Source: Pseudocercospora fijiensis CIRAD86
Lineage: Eukaryota > Ascomycota > Dothideomycetes > Mycosphaerellales > Mycosphaerellaceae
Direction of reading: 5' to 3'
Length of the DNA stretch: 64,000 nt
Assembly (NCBI RefSeq): GCF_000340215.1
Contig: NW_006921532.1
Span: 9,887,172 to 9,951,171 of the forward strand
Shown here: positions 12,204 through 25,199 of the stretch, one piece after another
How the letters are laid out: each line of letters begins with the position of its first letter
How positions within the stretch are numbered: position 1 is the first letter of the stretch
Notes under the pieces: generated by a model
What the model was told of the DNA's origin: nothing
Seen by the model: only the letters and a program-made list of their open reading frames with translations
Database searches by the model: none
Made by a program: the position numbers and the translations under genes

Positions 12204-13784
12204 TATAAGAACCTAAGCAAGTAAAGTCTCCTATCCTGCCTTAGTAAGCCTATATAACAATTATATAATGTTATTACGTATAATACAATGCTGCCCCGCT
12301 AGCGCGAAGCCTACTTAGTATATACGCGGGAAAGCTCGGTCGCTCGTACGGATATACTTAGTAGCCGGCTTAGTAGATATACTATCTGTACGGAGCTTAG
12401 TTAATAGTAATCGCTCTGCCCTATTCTTAAAAAGGTACGGTTTAGTTCTACTATCTACTACTACGATTAGTAGAGGGTGTTCTATACGTTACTATATACC
12501 TATTTTCTTATAGTTCTAAACGGTCTACCCTTCGTAGCGGCCTATAGAACCCCGAAAGATAAACGTAAGCGATCCGAATACGCTAGGCGCGGAAACCGCG
12601 TAAAATAATATACTAGGAGCGCCGGTAGTATTAGAAAACGACGCCGCGATATAATAATACGAGGCTAAATATTAGGTACGCCGAGAAGCGACCTACCTAT
12701 AACTCGAACGATTCCTAGCTAAGTAAGAAGTGCTTAGGCTAGAAGTATAGGCTTAAGAAGCTAAGCGAGAAAATATACGTCTTTATACCCTTAGGAATAT
12801 AGGCGATATATAGGCTCTAAGTAGCGGTACCGCTAGCGGAGGTCCTATAATAACCCCTCCCTCGGGCGACGATAACGATAGCAAAAACAAGGTAGAATTA
12901 GCGGACGAGTCGATTTAGAGGCCTAAATCCTAGAGAGCTAAATCCCTCTTATATCGACTACCTCTTTCTAGAAGTACGCTAAGCGTAGCTACTATACCTA
13001 GTATAAGCTACGTAGTCGCTAGTCTTACGGCTATTAAGCCTCGCCTAAAAGAACCTAAACCCTTTAAAGGCGATACGATTAAGGAATCGAGGCGATTTCT
13101 TCGAGAACTTTCTATTACTTTTACGCTATCCGGAGCTACCTACTATACAGACGAAAGCAAGGTACTTTACAGCATTATATACCTCGTAGGCGATACGTAG
13201 GAGCGGTAGTATAACGAAAACAGCCTTAAGGACCTATAGAATTATACCTACTAGGACTTTAAAACCTTCTATCGAGACTACGTCGGGGACCCTATAAACC
13301 GTATACTTAACGTAACCCTCGAGTATAAGGCAGCCCGTTAGCGTAAGGGATAGTTAGTCTAAAGCTTTGCCCTTAAGCTCGTAGTGCTCGAAGATTGGCT
13401 TAGCGACTATAGCGAGGAGTATAGGATCCGCTATCTCCTTATTAAACTCTAGCTAGCGATTCGTAGCGCGATTATTAAATACTATACGGTACTAACGACG
13501 CGTTACGAACTCGTAGAGCTTGCGTATTATAGCAGGCACGGAACGCCGGGCCTATATATACTTCTATAGGACTATAGATACCTTACGAATACTATACTAT
13601 TATAGACCTACTAATCGTCCCTCGCGTAATAATTAGTAGCTTCGCTTTAGTTAGATCTAGATCCGTTTAAATAATACCCGAGTACTAGACGAACGGGCAC
13701 CTTAAAAAAAGCAAAAAACCCTACCGCTACCGCCTAACGCGACCGCGAGGTCCCGTACTAGCGGTACCGACCTACCTACCTAAC
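12204..13784 (+). mobile_element. Truncated B-family Ty3/Gypsy element (element A): 5' LTR and gag
   Basis: LTR 12204-12512 (309 bp, same length as the LTRs of B) followed by a gag region matching the reverse complement of element B's gag (about 19300-20600), including the stretch encoding DQRRDTWERWYNENSLKDLW-like gag in RIP-broken form. The element stops at 13784, where the hAT terminus starts, so pol and the 3' LTR are missing. It points right, opposite to B. Confidence 0.85.
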
Positions 13785-13932
13785 TAGACCCCGTAGTAGT
13801 TCGGGTTGGTTTGGTTTAGTTTGCTAAGCCGAAGATCTAGTTTAGTTTAGGTTAGTTTGCTAAGTAACTATAGGATTAGCTAGTTTAAACTATAGAATTT
13901 GTCGGTTTCTAAGAAGTATAAGAATAGCTACG

Positions 13933-14241
13933 TATAAGGAAATAGGTATATAGCAACGTATAGAACACCCTCTACTAATCGCCGTAGTAGAAAGTAGAAC
14001 TAAACCGTGCCTTTCTCAGAATAGGGCAGAGTGTTTACTATTAACTAGGCTACGTACGAATAGTATATATACCGAGCCAGTAACCGAGTATGTCCGTACG
14101 AGCGACCGAGCTTTTCCGCGCATACGCTAAGCAGGCTTTACGCTAGCGAGACAGTACCGTAGTATACGTAATAACATTACATAATTGTTATATAGGCTTG
14201 CTAAGGCATAATAGGAGACTTTACTTGCTTAGGTTCTTATA
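13933..14241 (-). repeat. 3' LTR of element B
   Basis: 309 bp, from TATAAGGAAATAGG to GGTTCTTATA; the TG...CA ends have been turned to TA by RIP. Preceded by CTACG. Confidence 0.92.
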
Positions 14242-14663
14242 ATTATCTCCTTCCCCCGGTATAGCTGTCCTAGCTATAGGGCAATATAGTAAATTATACT
14301 ATTTCTTACACTCTACGCTGTACTTACGCGTCTTATACGCACCTATCGCTAGGCTATAGTTGCTAGGCACGTTATAATTTGCCTCGTAGTTGCTTGTTTG
14401 TTTGTAGATTTAAAGCGCGGCTGCTTCTAGCACTAACTAGAGGTTGCCTAAATTTCTAAGAACGCGGTAGCTACGCGAGAACGTAAGCTATCCGAAAGCG
14501 AGGCGAGTATTTAAAGCATTCGAAGCCCGCTTAAAAACTTCTTCTTTTTCTAAGCGCTCCGAATACCCCCCGCCTACTCCCTACCTACTTATATCTTGCG
14601 CCCCCTTAGCATTACTTAAAGATTTTTCTTTTTTAAACATCTATCTAAAAAAAAATTACTAGT

Positions 14664-15530
14664 ATGTCTACTCCTTCGCGTACCTCGGGCAAGCGCGCCG
14701 TAGGCGCTCCGCCCTCGATACCTACTACGCCTACCTAGTGCCCCCTAAAAGTCCTAGAGGGCTATACCCGTTGCTTTAAGCATATAACGGCTAACGGTAC
14801 GTGTTCTCGCTACTTGCTACGCGCTTACGCTTCGCAACTAACTCGCTTTAGTAGACCTAACTAAGGTTTGTATAGGTAGTAATATAGACCCTGCTACTAA
14901 GCGTAACTGCGATCGCTACTGCGGTAGCTATTATACCTACACTCCGCTTACGGCCCGCTTACTAGTATCGCTGCTAGCGCGCATTCGCGCCGCACGCTCT
15001 ACGCGCGACCTATACGACCTAGACGGCTACGACTCTATCGAGGAGTCTAACGAGGCCTTAGAGGCACTCTAGGCCGAGCTAGACTCTATAGTCGTACGTA
15101 TATTCCTTATACGCTCCGCTTACGCTTCGCATACTAACCTCGACGTTAGTTATCCTATCTACGCTATACGTCTTTTATACTAACAAGAATAAGGTAACCC
15201 CCGGCGGCAAAGCCCTAGCCTATAAGGGGGCCGCTAGCGGGTCCCTTACGGACGTTAACCTACTCGGTGCCCTCGAGCATATCGGCACTAACCTAGCTAG
15301 TTTAGTAGAGATTAGTCGTTAGGTATAGTTTTTCCTATAGCCTCGTTTCGCTTACGCTTCGTATACTAACCGCACTAGAACCTCGCTTAGCGCGTCGGCA
15401 CTAAGGCCGTCGCCGCTATCGATACCGCTATAGGTATTAAAGAGGAGGAGGAGGCTAAGGATTCTAAGGATAAGTAGGGTAGGCGGTCCGCCGTCGCCGC
15501 GCCTACGCGGCGCCTTCTTTATATATACTA
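14664..15530 (+). pseudogene. Antisense cargo ORF of element B, with three introner-like introns
   Basis: Runs against the direction of gag-pol, between the chromodomain and the 3' LTR. It starts ATG TCT ACT CCT (MSTPSRTSGKRAVGAPP) and then holds a Cys-containing segment (GYTRCFKHITANG). Three intron-like stretches interrupt it: 14797-14851, 15094-15149 and 15323-15378, of 55, 56 and 56 bp, each with a GTA donor, an ACTAAC branch site and an AG acceptor, and each with the core GCTTACGCTTCG just before the branch site. The exons have RIP stops. The 3' limit is approximate. Function unknown; a Cys-based nucleic-acid-binding protein is one possibility. Confidence 0.55.
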
Positions 15531-18500
15531 GGCTAATAGGCCTTTTTTAGTAGCGAAACGAGTACGTGTCTACTATTTTTTCTTAAGTTTCATTTTCTTT
15601 TGTTTTAATTACTGCCTACGCTTACGCTTCGCTTAAGCTTCGAACTCGTCTAACGCTATAGAATCTTTAATATAAACAGCTAGCTCCTAAGTGTTATATT
15701 CTTTAGGCTAACCTCGCTACTTAATAAGGTAGTACGCCTTCCGCTTCTTTATCTTCTTTGCTACGATTGTTTCTACCTACTACTCGTTACCTTTAGCGAT
15801 AGGTATGCTTATCTTATGCTCCTCGCTATCGCGCCTATACTAAGGCTCGAGGAGGGAAACATAGAAAACATTATAGATCTTCGTGCTTAACGGTAGTGCT
15901 AGGCGGTACGCCTGCGCTCTAACTGCGTTAATAATACGGAAAGGCCCTATATACTTCGGGCTAAGTTTCTTCTTTAGGACATCTAAGCTAATATTCTTTG
16001 TTAATAGTAAGACTAGGTCGCCTATACTATATATCTTAGCAGTATAGTATACATTGTATTGCTTAGCCTAGTATTCTGCTGCTTTCTACTAGCGTTCCGC
16101 AAGCGTTTTATACGCTTTCCGTAGTCGCTCCGCAGCGTCGATAGCTACTAGTGCCCTTCCCTTAGTTAGCTCGTCCCGAGCTAGTAGCTTATTTGCGCTC
16201 GGCATTAAATTAGGGTTGAAGCCGTAGAGCATCTTAAAGGGGCTTATACGCAACGTAGGATAAACGCTGTTATTGTAGGCAAACTCCGCCTAAGGCAACA
16301 ATTCAGCCTAATTATCCTAGTTCTCGGAGCAATAGTATCGTAGGTATTACTCGAGGGTCTGGTTCGCGCGTTCGGTTTGCCCGTTAGTCTAAGGATAGAA
16401 GGCTATACTAAGCCTGCGCTTTATATGCGCTTTGAAGCAGAAGTCGCTCTAAAACTAGCTAGTAAAAAGCGATCTACGATCGCTAATAATGCCTAATAGC
16501 ACTCTAAAACGCCTAATTACCTCCCTTTAAAGGATATCCGCGAGTTCTACTACTATACACTTCTTCGTCGTTAGGATAAAGAGGCTTATCTTCGTATAGC
16601 GGTCGACTATTACGAGGATCGTAGTATATACGTAGGCACCGAGCTTGCTTAGCGGGAGATCGGTAATAAAGTCTATCGTTAATTCTTGCTATAGTCGGGT
16701 TAGTATAGGCAGCGTAGCGAGCTCGCTATATAGGCGATAGCGCTTCGCCTTCGACCGTTAACAAATTCTATAGGTGCGGATATAGGCCGTAATGTCCTCG
16801 GCTATCTTCGGCTAGAAGTACTTTTAGCGTATTAGGTCTATAGTCTTAGCTATACTAAAGTGTCTAGCTAAAGGGTCGTCGTAGTATATACGTATTAGCT
16901 GCGTACGCAATGCGTAGTCCTTAGGGACATATAGCGTATCGCCGTAGTAAATAAGGTTACCCCGACGAGAATAGCTAGGCGGGAGGTTAGAACTACTTAA
17001 CGAGGCTAAGCTACCCGACGGTAAGCTTGTCTCGTATAAGCCTCCTCCTCTCGCTTGCTCTAACTATTACAGAGTACGTACGAAACTAAGGATTATATTA
17101 GGCGTCTCGTAGTAGGGCCCGTTATTCCTAACGATAGTAGCCGCTACTCTTACGGGACTACTAATAAAACTCTTGCGTTCCGCTAGCGCTATACTAGCGT
17201 CTCGCATCCCTATATATATAATAGAGATGCGTTTTATAATCGGCTCGATATCCTCGGGCAGATTCGACTATAGAGCTAGTTTCGACTACAATATAGGAAG
17301 AAGGTTGTTTACCGCCTACGACTCGCTCTCGTAGTCGCTACGTCGTAAAGGCGTATCGGCTAGGTTTCGCTTACTAGCCCGATGTTTAATAGTAAAGTTA
17401 AAAGGTATAAGGAAGGTTGCCTATCTTGCCTACCTTCCGACGAGCTGCTTTATCTTTATAAAGCCTTTAAGATTAGCGTAGTCGATAACTACGCGGGTCG
17501 TATACTAAGCGCCGTCGAGGTACGGGCGCTAATGCTTAAAGGACTCGATAACCGCTAGGAGCTCCTAGTTATAGGTCTTATAATTTGTCTCGGCTAGGAC
17601 TATTTTTCGTAACTAGAAGGTAATAGGGTGCCAATTCCTATCTTCGCTCTATTGTAATATAATTCCTGCTAAGGCGAACGTAGAGGCATCGGTTTCGATA
17701 CGTAGGGGCTTCGTAGGATTATAGTATCGCAACATCGAGGCCGAGCTAAAGGCAGCCTTTAGCTAGCGGAACGCTTACTCCTCGCTTTCGCTCTACGGGA
17801 CCTACCCTAGCTTTCGGCTATTTACGGCTCCTTTCGATAGGGCGGTTAGCGGTATAACGATTCGGGAGTAATTTAGAATAAACCTCCGATAGAAGTTGCA
17901 GAATCTAAGGAAGGATTAAACCTCCTTTAGCGTTAATAGGCAAGGCTACTCGGTAATAGCGTTTACCCTACGCTAATCTATCGATACGCCTTCGGTACTA
18001 ACGATAAACCCGAGGAATTCGACTTCTTTCTTCTAGAAGGAACATTTCTTTCTGTTCGTATATAAGGCGAACTTCCGGAGCCGCGTAAGGATAGCGCGTA
18101 CGTCTCGCACGTAGTCCTCTCGCGTTTTGCTATAGATAAGAATGTCGTTAAGGTAGACGATATAGCAAATATTAACAAGGCTAGCTAATGCCCTGTTAAT
18201 ATATCCTTAGAACGTAGCAGGGGCATTAGTAAGCCTAAAAGGTATTACCTTATACTCGAAGTGCCCGTACCGCGTACGGAACGTAGTCTTCTACTCGTCG
18301 CCTCGCTTAATACGGATACGGTAATATACATCCTAAAGGTCTAAGGACGTGTACTATTCGGCGTCCTTAAGCCTATTAAGCGTTTCGCTAATAAGAGGTA
18401 GGGGGTAACGATTTTTGATAGTAATCTCGTTTAGCCCCCTATAATCGACGTAGAGTCTTAGACTACTATCCTTCTTTAGTACGAACAGGATCGGCGTACC

Positions 18501-20621
18501 CGCCTCGCTTATACTAAGCTAGATCTAATCGTTGTCTAAGGCTAAGCTTAGGTAATTACGAAGGTCGCTAAGCTCTCTTCCTAAAGAATAGTAGAGAGGT
18601 TTATATAGCGGCTTCGTTCCGGGGATTAGGTTAATCGTATACTCTACGTCTTCGGGGAGCTTGCGTCTCGCTTCGGGCGTTATTATAAAGACGTCTTCGA
18701 AGTCTTTGAATTCTTCTAGTAAGGAGGAACCTTTAGCGATTTCGCGGAGCTAGCGAACGCTAATCGCATATACGTATAGGGCGTTACGTATATCCTTCTA
18801 GAATTCCTATAGTTCCCGTACGCGTATCGAACGCGCTACGGCTTCGTTCCTATAGGTCTAGGCATCCGTCGAGCTATCGACGATTACCTTTTAATCGCGC
18901 CTCTAAGGCCTGCTAAGAATAATATTAGGGAGGGGCATTTCGAAAGCGTAGAACACTCCGGTAGTAATGCGTTCTTAGCCTATAGAGTCGGCGATCCGCA
19001 AGCGTAGATAATGCGCTCCGTAGTAGTATCCTCGGTCGCCCTAGAAACTATCGGCGCTAGGTAGTACGGCATTAATAATCCGCTAAGGCTAGTATCGTAG
19101 AACGAATTCTTAAGATACTATATTAATATTAGCAGTATTATCTAATAAGCATTCGACGGATACTTTCCCTTCTTACGTAACGATTGCTCCGCGTACGCGT
19201 CCCGTAGGTACTACTACTACTAAGCTACTTAGTTGAGATTCCGTACCTATCCCTAGCTCTTAGGAGGTGCTTTGTCTTTTCCTTTAGCCTTCGAGTCGTT
19301 CTTCTTCTCTTTAGCGTTAGCGGCTACCTTACGTACTATAGGGTTATCGTCTTTCTAGAGATAGCGGTTCGGGTACGCGTTCTTATAATAGCCTTTCTAG
19401 CGATAGCTATAACATTCGACCTTGCTAATATCGTACCCGCCTTACGAGTTATCGTTCTTCGAATGCTTCCCGCCTACGCCGCGGTCGCGATTTGACTACT
19501 GCTTACGGGCCTAACTATTAGATCGACGCTTCTTGCCTTTGCTACCTCCGGTTTTATCGTAGTTACGATCCTTGCGTTTGCTAGACGGCTTATTAGGGGT
19601 CTCGATACGCGTCGCAAGCTCTACGAGTTCGTAACGCGTCGTTAGCACCGTATAGTATTTAATAATCGCGCTGCGAATCGCCGGCTAGAGTTTAACGAGG
19701 AGATAGCGGATCCTATACTCCTCGCTATAGTCGCTAAGTTAATCTTCGAGTACTACGAGCTTAAGGGCAAAGCTTTAGACTAACTATCCCTTACGCTAAC
19801 GGGCCGCCTTATACTCGAGGGTTACGTCTAGTATACGGTTTATAGGGTCCCCGACGTAGTCCCGATAGAAGGTTTTAAAGTCCTAGTAGGTATAATTCTA
19901 TAGGTCCTTAAGGCTGTTTTTATTATACTATCGCTCCTACGTATCGCCTACGAGGTATATAATACTATAAAGCACCTTGCTTTCGTCTATATAATAGGTA
20001 GCTCCGGATAGTGCAAAGGTAATAGAAAGTTCTCGAAGGAATCGCCTCGACTCCTTAATCGTATCGCCTTTAAAGGGCTTAGGTTCCTTTAGGCGAGGCT
20101 TAATAGCCGTAAGACTAGCGACTACGTAGCTTATACTAGGTATAGGGGCTACGCTTAGCGCACTTCTAGAAAGAGGTAGTCGATACGAGACAGATTTAGC
20201 TCTCTAAGATTCAGGCCTCTAAATCGACTCGTTAGCTAATTCTTCCTCGTCCTTATCGTCTTCGTCGCCTAGGGGTAGGGTTATCGTAGGACTCTCGCCG
20301 GCGGTACCGCTACTCGGAGCTAGCGCATCGCCTACGTCCTTAAGGGCACGAAGACGCGTATTCTCTCGCTTAGCTTCTTAAGCCTATACTTCTAGCCTAA
20401 GCACTTCTTACTTAGCTAGAAATCGTTCGAGCCGTAAGCGGGTCGCTTCTCGGCGCGCCTAGTATTCGGCTTCGTATTGTTGTATCGCCGCGTCGTTTTC
20501 TAATACTATAGGCGCTCCTAATGCATTATTCTACGCGTTTCCCGCGCCCGGCGCGTTCGGATCGCTTGCGTTTATCTTTCGGGGTTCTATAGGCCGCTAC
20601 GAAGGGTAGACGGTTTAGAAC

Positions 20622-20930
20622 TGTAAGGAAATAGGTATATAGCAACGTATAGAATACCCTCTACTAATCGCCGTAGTAGAAAGTAGAACTAAACCGTGCC
20701 TTTCTTAGAACAGGGCAGAGTATTTACTATTAACTAGGCTACGTACGGATAGTATATATGCCGAGCCGGCAACCGAGTATGTCCGTACGAGCGACCGAGC
20801 TTTTCCGCGTATACGCTAAGCAGGCTTTGCGCTAGCGAGACAGTACCGCAGTGCACGTAATAATATTACATGATTGTCACATAGGCTTGCTAAGGCATAA
20901 TAGGAGACTTCACTTGCTTAGGTTCTTACA
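20622..20930 (-). repeat. 5' LTR of element B
   Basis: 309 bp, from TGTAAGGAAATAGG to GGTTCTTACA, with TG...CA ends intact. Followed by target duplication CTACG. Confidence 0.93.
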
Positions 20931-21989
20931 CTACGTAACTCGAAGCAAGCCCTTTATAAGATACGAGAGTGTAGCCGGTAGCGTAGCCGGCATTTTTCAG
21001 TTATAGGAAGGTACTTATATAACCCTAAATCTATAGACAATTAGCTAAGGGCACTAACCAATTAAAAGCATATATATATATACAAGCTATTATAGTTTAG
21101 TTTAGAAACTGTACTTATTAGGTATAAATTTCATCCTTTCGCTCGCTATTTAATTCCCTAACTGCTCGGTAGAATATTATTATCTAGATCTAGGTAGAAC
21201 TTATCGATTTCCCTCGAAGCTCTCCTTAAGAAGTTCTAGCACTTTCCTACTAAACTATACTCTAATATTAAGTACTAGGATAGCTCCTCCCTCGATATCG
21301 GCATAGTATACGAAACAGCTATAAGGCAGCTCTATAGGGCGTTCTACTAGTTACTCGCTATACTATAGCCGAATACTAGTTCGTTCCTTAGAACTCTAGG
21401 TTATTTAGTAGATATTAAGGATAGGGTAGGCAGTAACTTAGTATTATATAAGGAAGTAGAGGCTGCTATAGAGGAGTCCTTTAACCTATAGAAGATAGTA
21501 AAAGATATAGAGGCAGCTATAGGTCTAGGTACCTAGTTGAATTTCTAGTAGGTAGAGTATAAGGATATTTAGAGGGAGTATTAGGTAGAGTTGCGAAAGC
21601 AGGTGTATAATATAGTCTAGAGAACAGGGATAATGCCTATAACTATAAGTATTAGGTTCTTTAATCTTCCTCCTTTTTTCCTTATTTTCTTTTTATAAAA
21701 ATCTAAACTAATACAAATTAACTAGAATATCTATCTTCTTTTAGTTCTTTATAAGACCTAGTAGCGTAGCCGGCAGCGTAGCCGGCAGCGTAGCCGGCCT
21801 TTTTACTCCTTAGAACTAATAGGATTTTCGAAGACTTCTATTCCGTACGGCTAATAAAGTATACTATACTATATATATATATGCTTAGAGAGTATTTAGA
21901 GCGCGGTATGTAGCGCCGTATAATAGCGGCTTATTTCGTATATAGAAAGGCTTATAGACGATACTGTAAACATCCTTCCTACTAGTATA

Positions 21990-22570
21990 TCTATCCTATC
22001 TAGCACTATCTCGAATATAGATATTCTAGCCTTTTAGAATCTAATCGAGTACTTTGAAATCCTTGTCTATAATCGTTATACGCTTCGCGTAGATAGCTAT
22101 AAGGTTAACCGCTAAAATAGTATTAGTATAGTCCGAAAAGAGGTAGAAGAGAAATATATATTCGAAGATACGAACTAGGTAGGCTTCTATAGCCTCTTAA
22201 AGGGCGCCTATCGCGGAGGCTTAGAAGCGAAGGTCCGTTCTATAATCCTAGGCAATTTCGCGAATAAGTCGTTAGAAAGGAGCTTTACGGATTAGGAGCT
22301 TAGAACTCTTCTAATACTGCCGAATCTTACGGAGGGCTACGGCTAAAGAAGGATTAGTAAAAAGATAGTAAGAATACCGGCTACGCTACCGGCTACGCTG
22401 CCGGCTACGCTGCTAGCTATAAATAGGACTTACTTCTTAGGCGCTATCGACGCTTCGTACGATTGCTACTAGTAGTAGAAGCGCTAGTTGTCGTCTTACG
22501 TAGAGCCTTACCCGCCGTTGCACTTCTACCCAACATCCTAGGCATTATAGCCTCGTCTGACTATAGCACC
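21990..22570 (-). pseudogene. Histone H3-like gene H3-B, copy L
   Basis: Reverse-complement counterpart of the gene at 35813-36620 in copy R. The same frame is readable on the minus strand: KSSKLLIRKAPF, RLIREIA, DYRTDLRF, then EAYLVRIF and AKRITI, with TAG/TAA where H3 has Gln. The TAGCCGG-bearing intron is at about 22375-22425. Decayed by RIP. Confidence 0.8.
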
Positions 22571-23725
22571 TTGCTAGAGATTCTATAGAGCTCGCTAGAT
22601 CAGATCTAGGAAGCCCCGCCGTAGACGGAGCCTTACTCGCGACGCCCTTTCTAGTACCGGAGCTAGCGGTAGTAGTAGCAGCTCTCTTACGTTAATATAC
22701 TATACTCGTTCTACTATTTCCGGTCTTATTACGACCTATAGAAGTAGCAGGTCCCTTCTTACGAGGCGTCGTAACTTAGTTAAGTAGACTCGCTATTATA
22801 AAAGTCGTCGAATTAAGGAAAAAAGTACGTTACGAAGGTATACGAAGGCGCGCGCGGAGCGAGGGCATTACGGAGATAGCAGATATAGAGCGTAGAGGTA
22901 TAGGTATCGATACGAAGGTTAAATATAGCGAGAGAGGCAGTATCGCGGTATCGCTAGGCAATAGAGTAAGCTTCGCGTAAGCGTATATTATAGTAACGTT
23001 AGAGCAAGGAAAGAAGGTAGGTACGGCTAAAAAAGGCAGGTACGGCTAAAAAAGGCAGGTACGGCAGACTTTGAAATATAGCCGGTATATATAGCCGGTA
23101 TAGTAATAGGCGAAAGCCTCCTTTTAATAAATAGCCGGCGTAATAATAGTATCCTACTATAGTATAGATATTCTTTAGTAATGCCTTTACTAGCTATAGT
23201 AATCTTATAAGTAACCTAGGCCTATTGCTAGTAAATATAAGAAATATTAGGTAGGCTATACCAAATAAGCTAGTTATTTAGTAGGAAAAGGCCCACTACC
23301 GTCTCTATATGCCGGCTACGAGTGCCGGCTATCGCTCTAAATTTAACTCCGCCCTATCTTAGAGGCTAAGGTACCGAGCGGAAACCCTATAGCTTATATT
23401 TACTCGGTTATCGCGGAGCGCTTATAGGTAAGGTATTAGAAAAGAGTATAAAAAGCACAAGAAGAGTATCCTAGGATATAGGTCGTAAGTAAATAAGAGT
23501 AGCACGCCTAGTTATTTATATAGTACGTTACTCTATACGACTAAGAGCCTATATTATCTTATACTTCGCTTATAAGACCTCGACTCTACTAGTATACTAT
23601 CGATCTCCTCCTCGGTCGCTAATACGCTATCTTAATTCTTCTTCGAGTTACCGGACTTAGTACGTATCTATAGCTATATAATAGCGCTACGTATTATAGA
23701 GAATTTCTCGTTAAAGTTTCTCTCT

Positions 23726-24015
23726 CGTAGGCTTACTATCTACCTCGTAGTATAGAGGATTAAAGTGCTAATACTAAAGAATCTCCTTATAGTTAGGATA
23801 CTAGGGCTCCTTAGGACCTTTATATTTTAGGTCTAAATAGAGACGTATTATAAACGTTCTATCGCCCTTTCGTAGGCTTGCCACCTGCCTCGTAGCATAG
23901 AGGATTAAAGTACTAATACTAAAGAATCTCCTTATAGTTAGGATACTAGGGCTCCTTAGGACCTTTATATTTTAGGTCTAAATAGAGACGTATTATAAAC
24001 GTTCTATCGCCCTTT
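23726..24015. repeat. 145 bp tandem duplication private to copy L
   Basis: Units 23726-23870 and 23871-24015, each starting CGTAGGCTT. Copy R has this sequence once (about 34375-34520). It lies in the ORF-E region. Confidence 0.9.
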
Positions 24016-24244
24016 CGCTTACTACCCGCTAGGTCGCGATATACGAAGAAACTAATCTAAATATAGCTCGTCTCTATAATAGCCGGGTAAATATAGAGCG
24101 CTAGGTTTCTACTTCGTACCTTAGATTTAGGGACGGCGCGGAGATAAAATTAGAAATATAGCCGGTACCTATAGCCGGTAAAAGGATACGAAAATAGGCC
24201 TCCTCCTAGGTTAATCTAACGACTAAATATAATTTCTAACTAAT

Positions 24245-24840
24245 CCGCTATAAACCGACGCCGAATTTTAGCTAGAAGCTATATATCTTTATTTTAAAGA
24301 GTAACCCGCTTCGTATAGATAGTAAGGAGGTTTAAAAACTTAAGCTCGGTTACGAGAAATACCTCCGTAGCTTCCTAAAGAGTACTAATCGCTTTAGCCG
24401 TAAATCGTATACTAGACCGAAAATCTAATATAATTTCTCGGACGAGTCGCTAGAAGGGAGTCTTAGGGATTAAAAGCTCGGTCCCTCTTTTATTTTAGAA
24501 AAGCCGGATCTAGCGAAGGGTAATAGTACCTAGTTTAAAGCGCCGCTTCTTTATCGTCTAATCCTGCCTTATTCCCTTTCTTTTAATAGAAAGATAACTT
24601 TTCTTCGCGATAGTCTTCGTCCGCCTACTCTTTTTAGCCTTCTCCTATCTACTTATAGCCTTCTTGTTTTTCGGTACTATTTTCTAAGGAACCCCCTTCC
24701 TTCGTATATACTATAGAGAGCCTTACTCTTCCGATATCTCGTTCTCGCTATAGTCTCCTTATACTTAGCTTACTTTACCCTTACCCTTTAGCCTCTAAAG
24801 ATATTTATCTACGCGTTTAGGCAACGAGGGTATATCGGTA
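24245..24840 (-). pseudogene. Histone H3-like gene H3-A, copy L
   Basis: Inverted counterpart of the gene at 33540-34150. The fold region at 24245-24555 reads on the minus strand as LLIPKTPF, RLVREI, DFRSSIRF, KATEAFLV and TKRVTL with RIP stops at glutamine positions. Tail region extends to about 24840. Confidence 0.8.
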
Positions 24841-25199
24841 GGACCTAGAAAATTAATAAGTATATAATCGTAAGGAAATATTAATGCTTCTTACCTTCTA
24901 GAACAAATAGTCTTCTATTAAACCGCCTTAGTAGGTTATCGTTAGATTCGAATAAAGGATAGTAGCTTAAAGAAGGGGAGGTAGCCGGCTTAGGAAGGCC
25001 CGAAGAGCCGAATCCTTAAGGTATATTTATCTTTAAGAATATAGGGAAAGAGAAGAAGGAGAGGAAGAGCGAATAGAGAATTAGAAATAGTCCGTATATA
25101 AGCGGGGTAGGTTGCTATAGCAACTAGTCTGTTTAGGTCCTAGGAATTCGAAACACATTTCGAATATATACCGGCTATATACGCCGGCTATATTACCTT

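Larger units (their letters stand above)
13933..20930 (-). mobile_element. Ty3/Gypsy chromovirus, near-complete (element B)
   Basis: 6998 bp, two 309 bp LTRs, flanked by the 5 bp target duplication CTACG (13928-13932 and 20931-20935). Read right to left: gag (about 19250-20610, zinc knuckle near 19400), reverse transcriptase ([20 protein letters not shown], about 18330-18510), RNase H (TYNQELLAVIESFKH, about 17520-17600), integrase (ELTIDFITDLP near 16680) and a chromodomain (YLIKxRGxPKEYNT, about 15690-15740), with x marking RIP stops. The chromodomain places it in the chromoviruses, which insert into heterochromatin. It interrupts hAT copy L. An antisense gene lies between the chromodomain and the 3' LTR. 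Confidence 0.93.

Noticed and set aside
17978..18178. 66-codon minus-strand frame inside element B
   Set aside because: Wrong frame relative to the reverse transcriptase, whose motifs are readable beside it.
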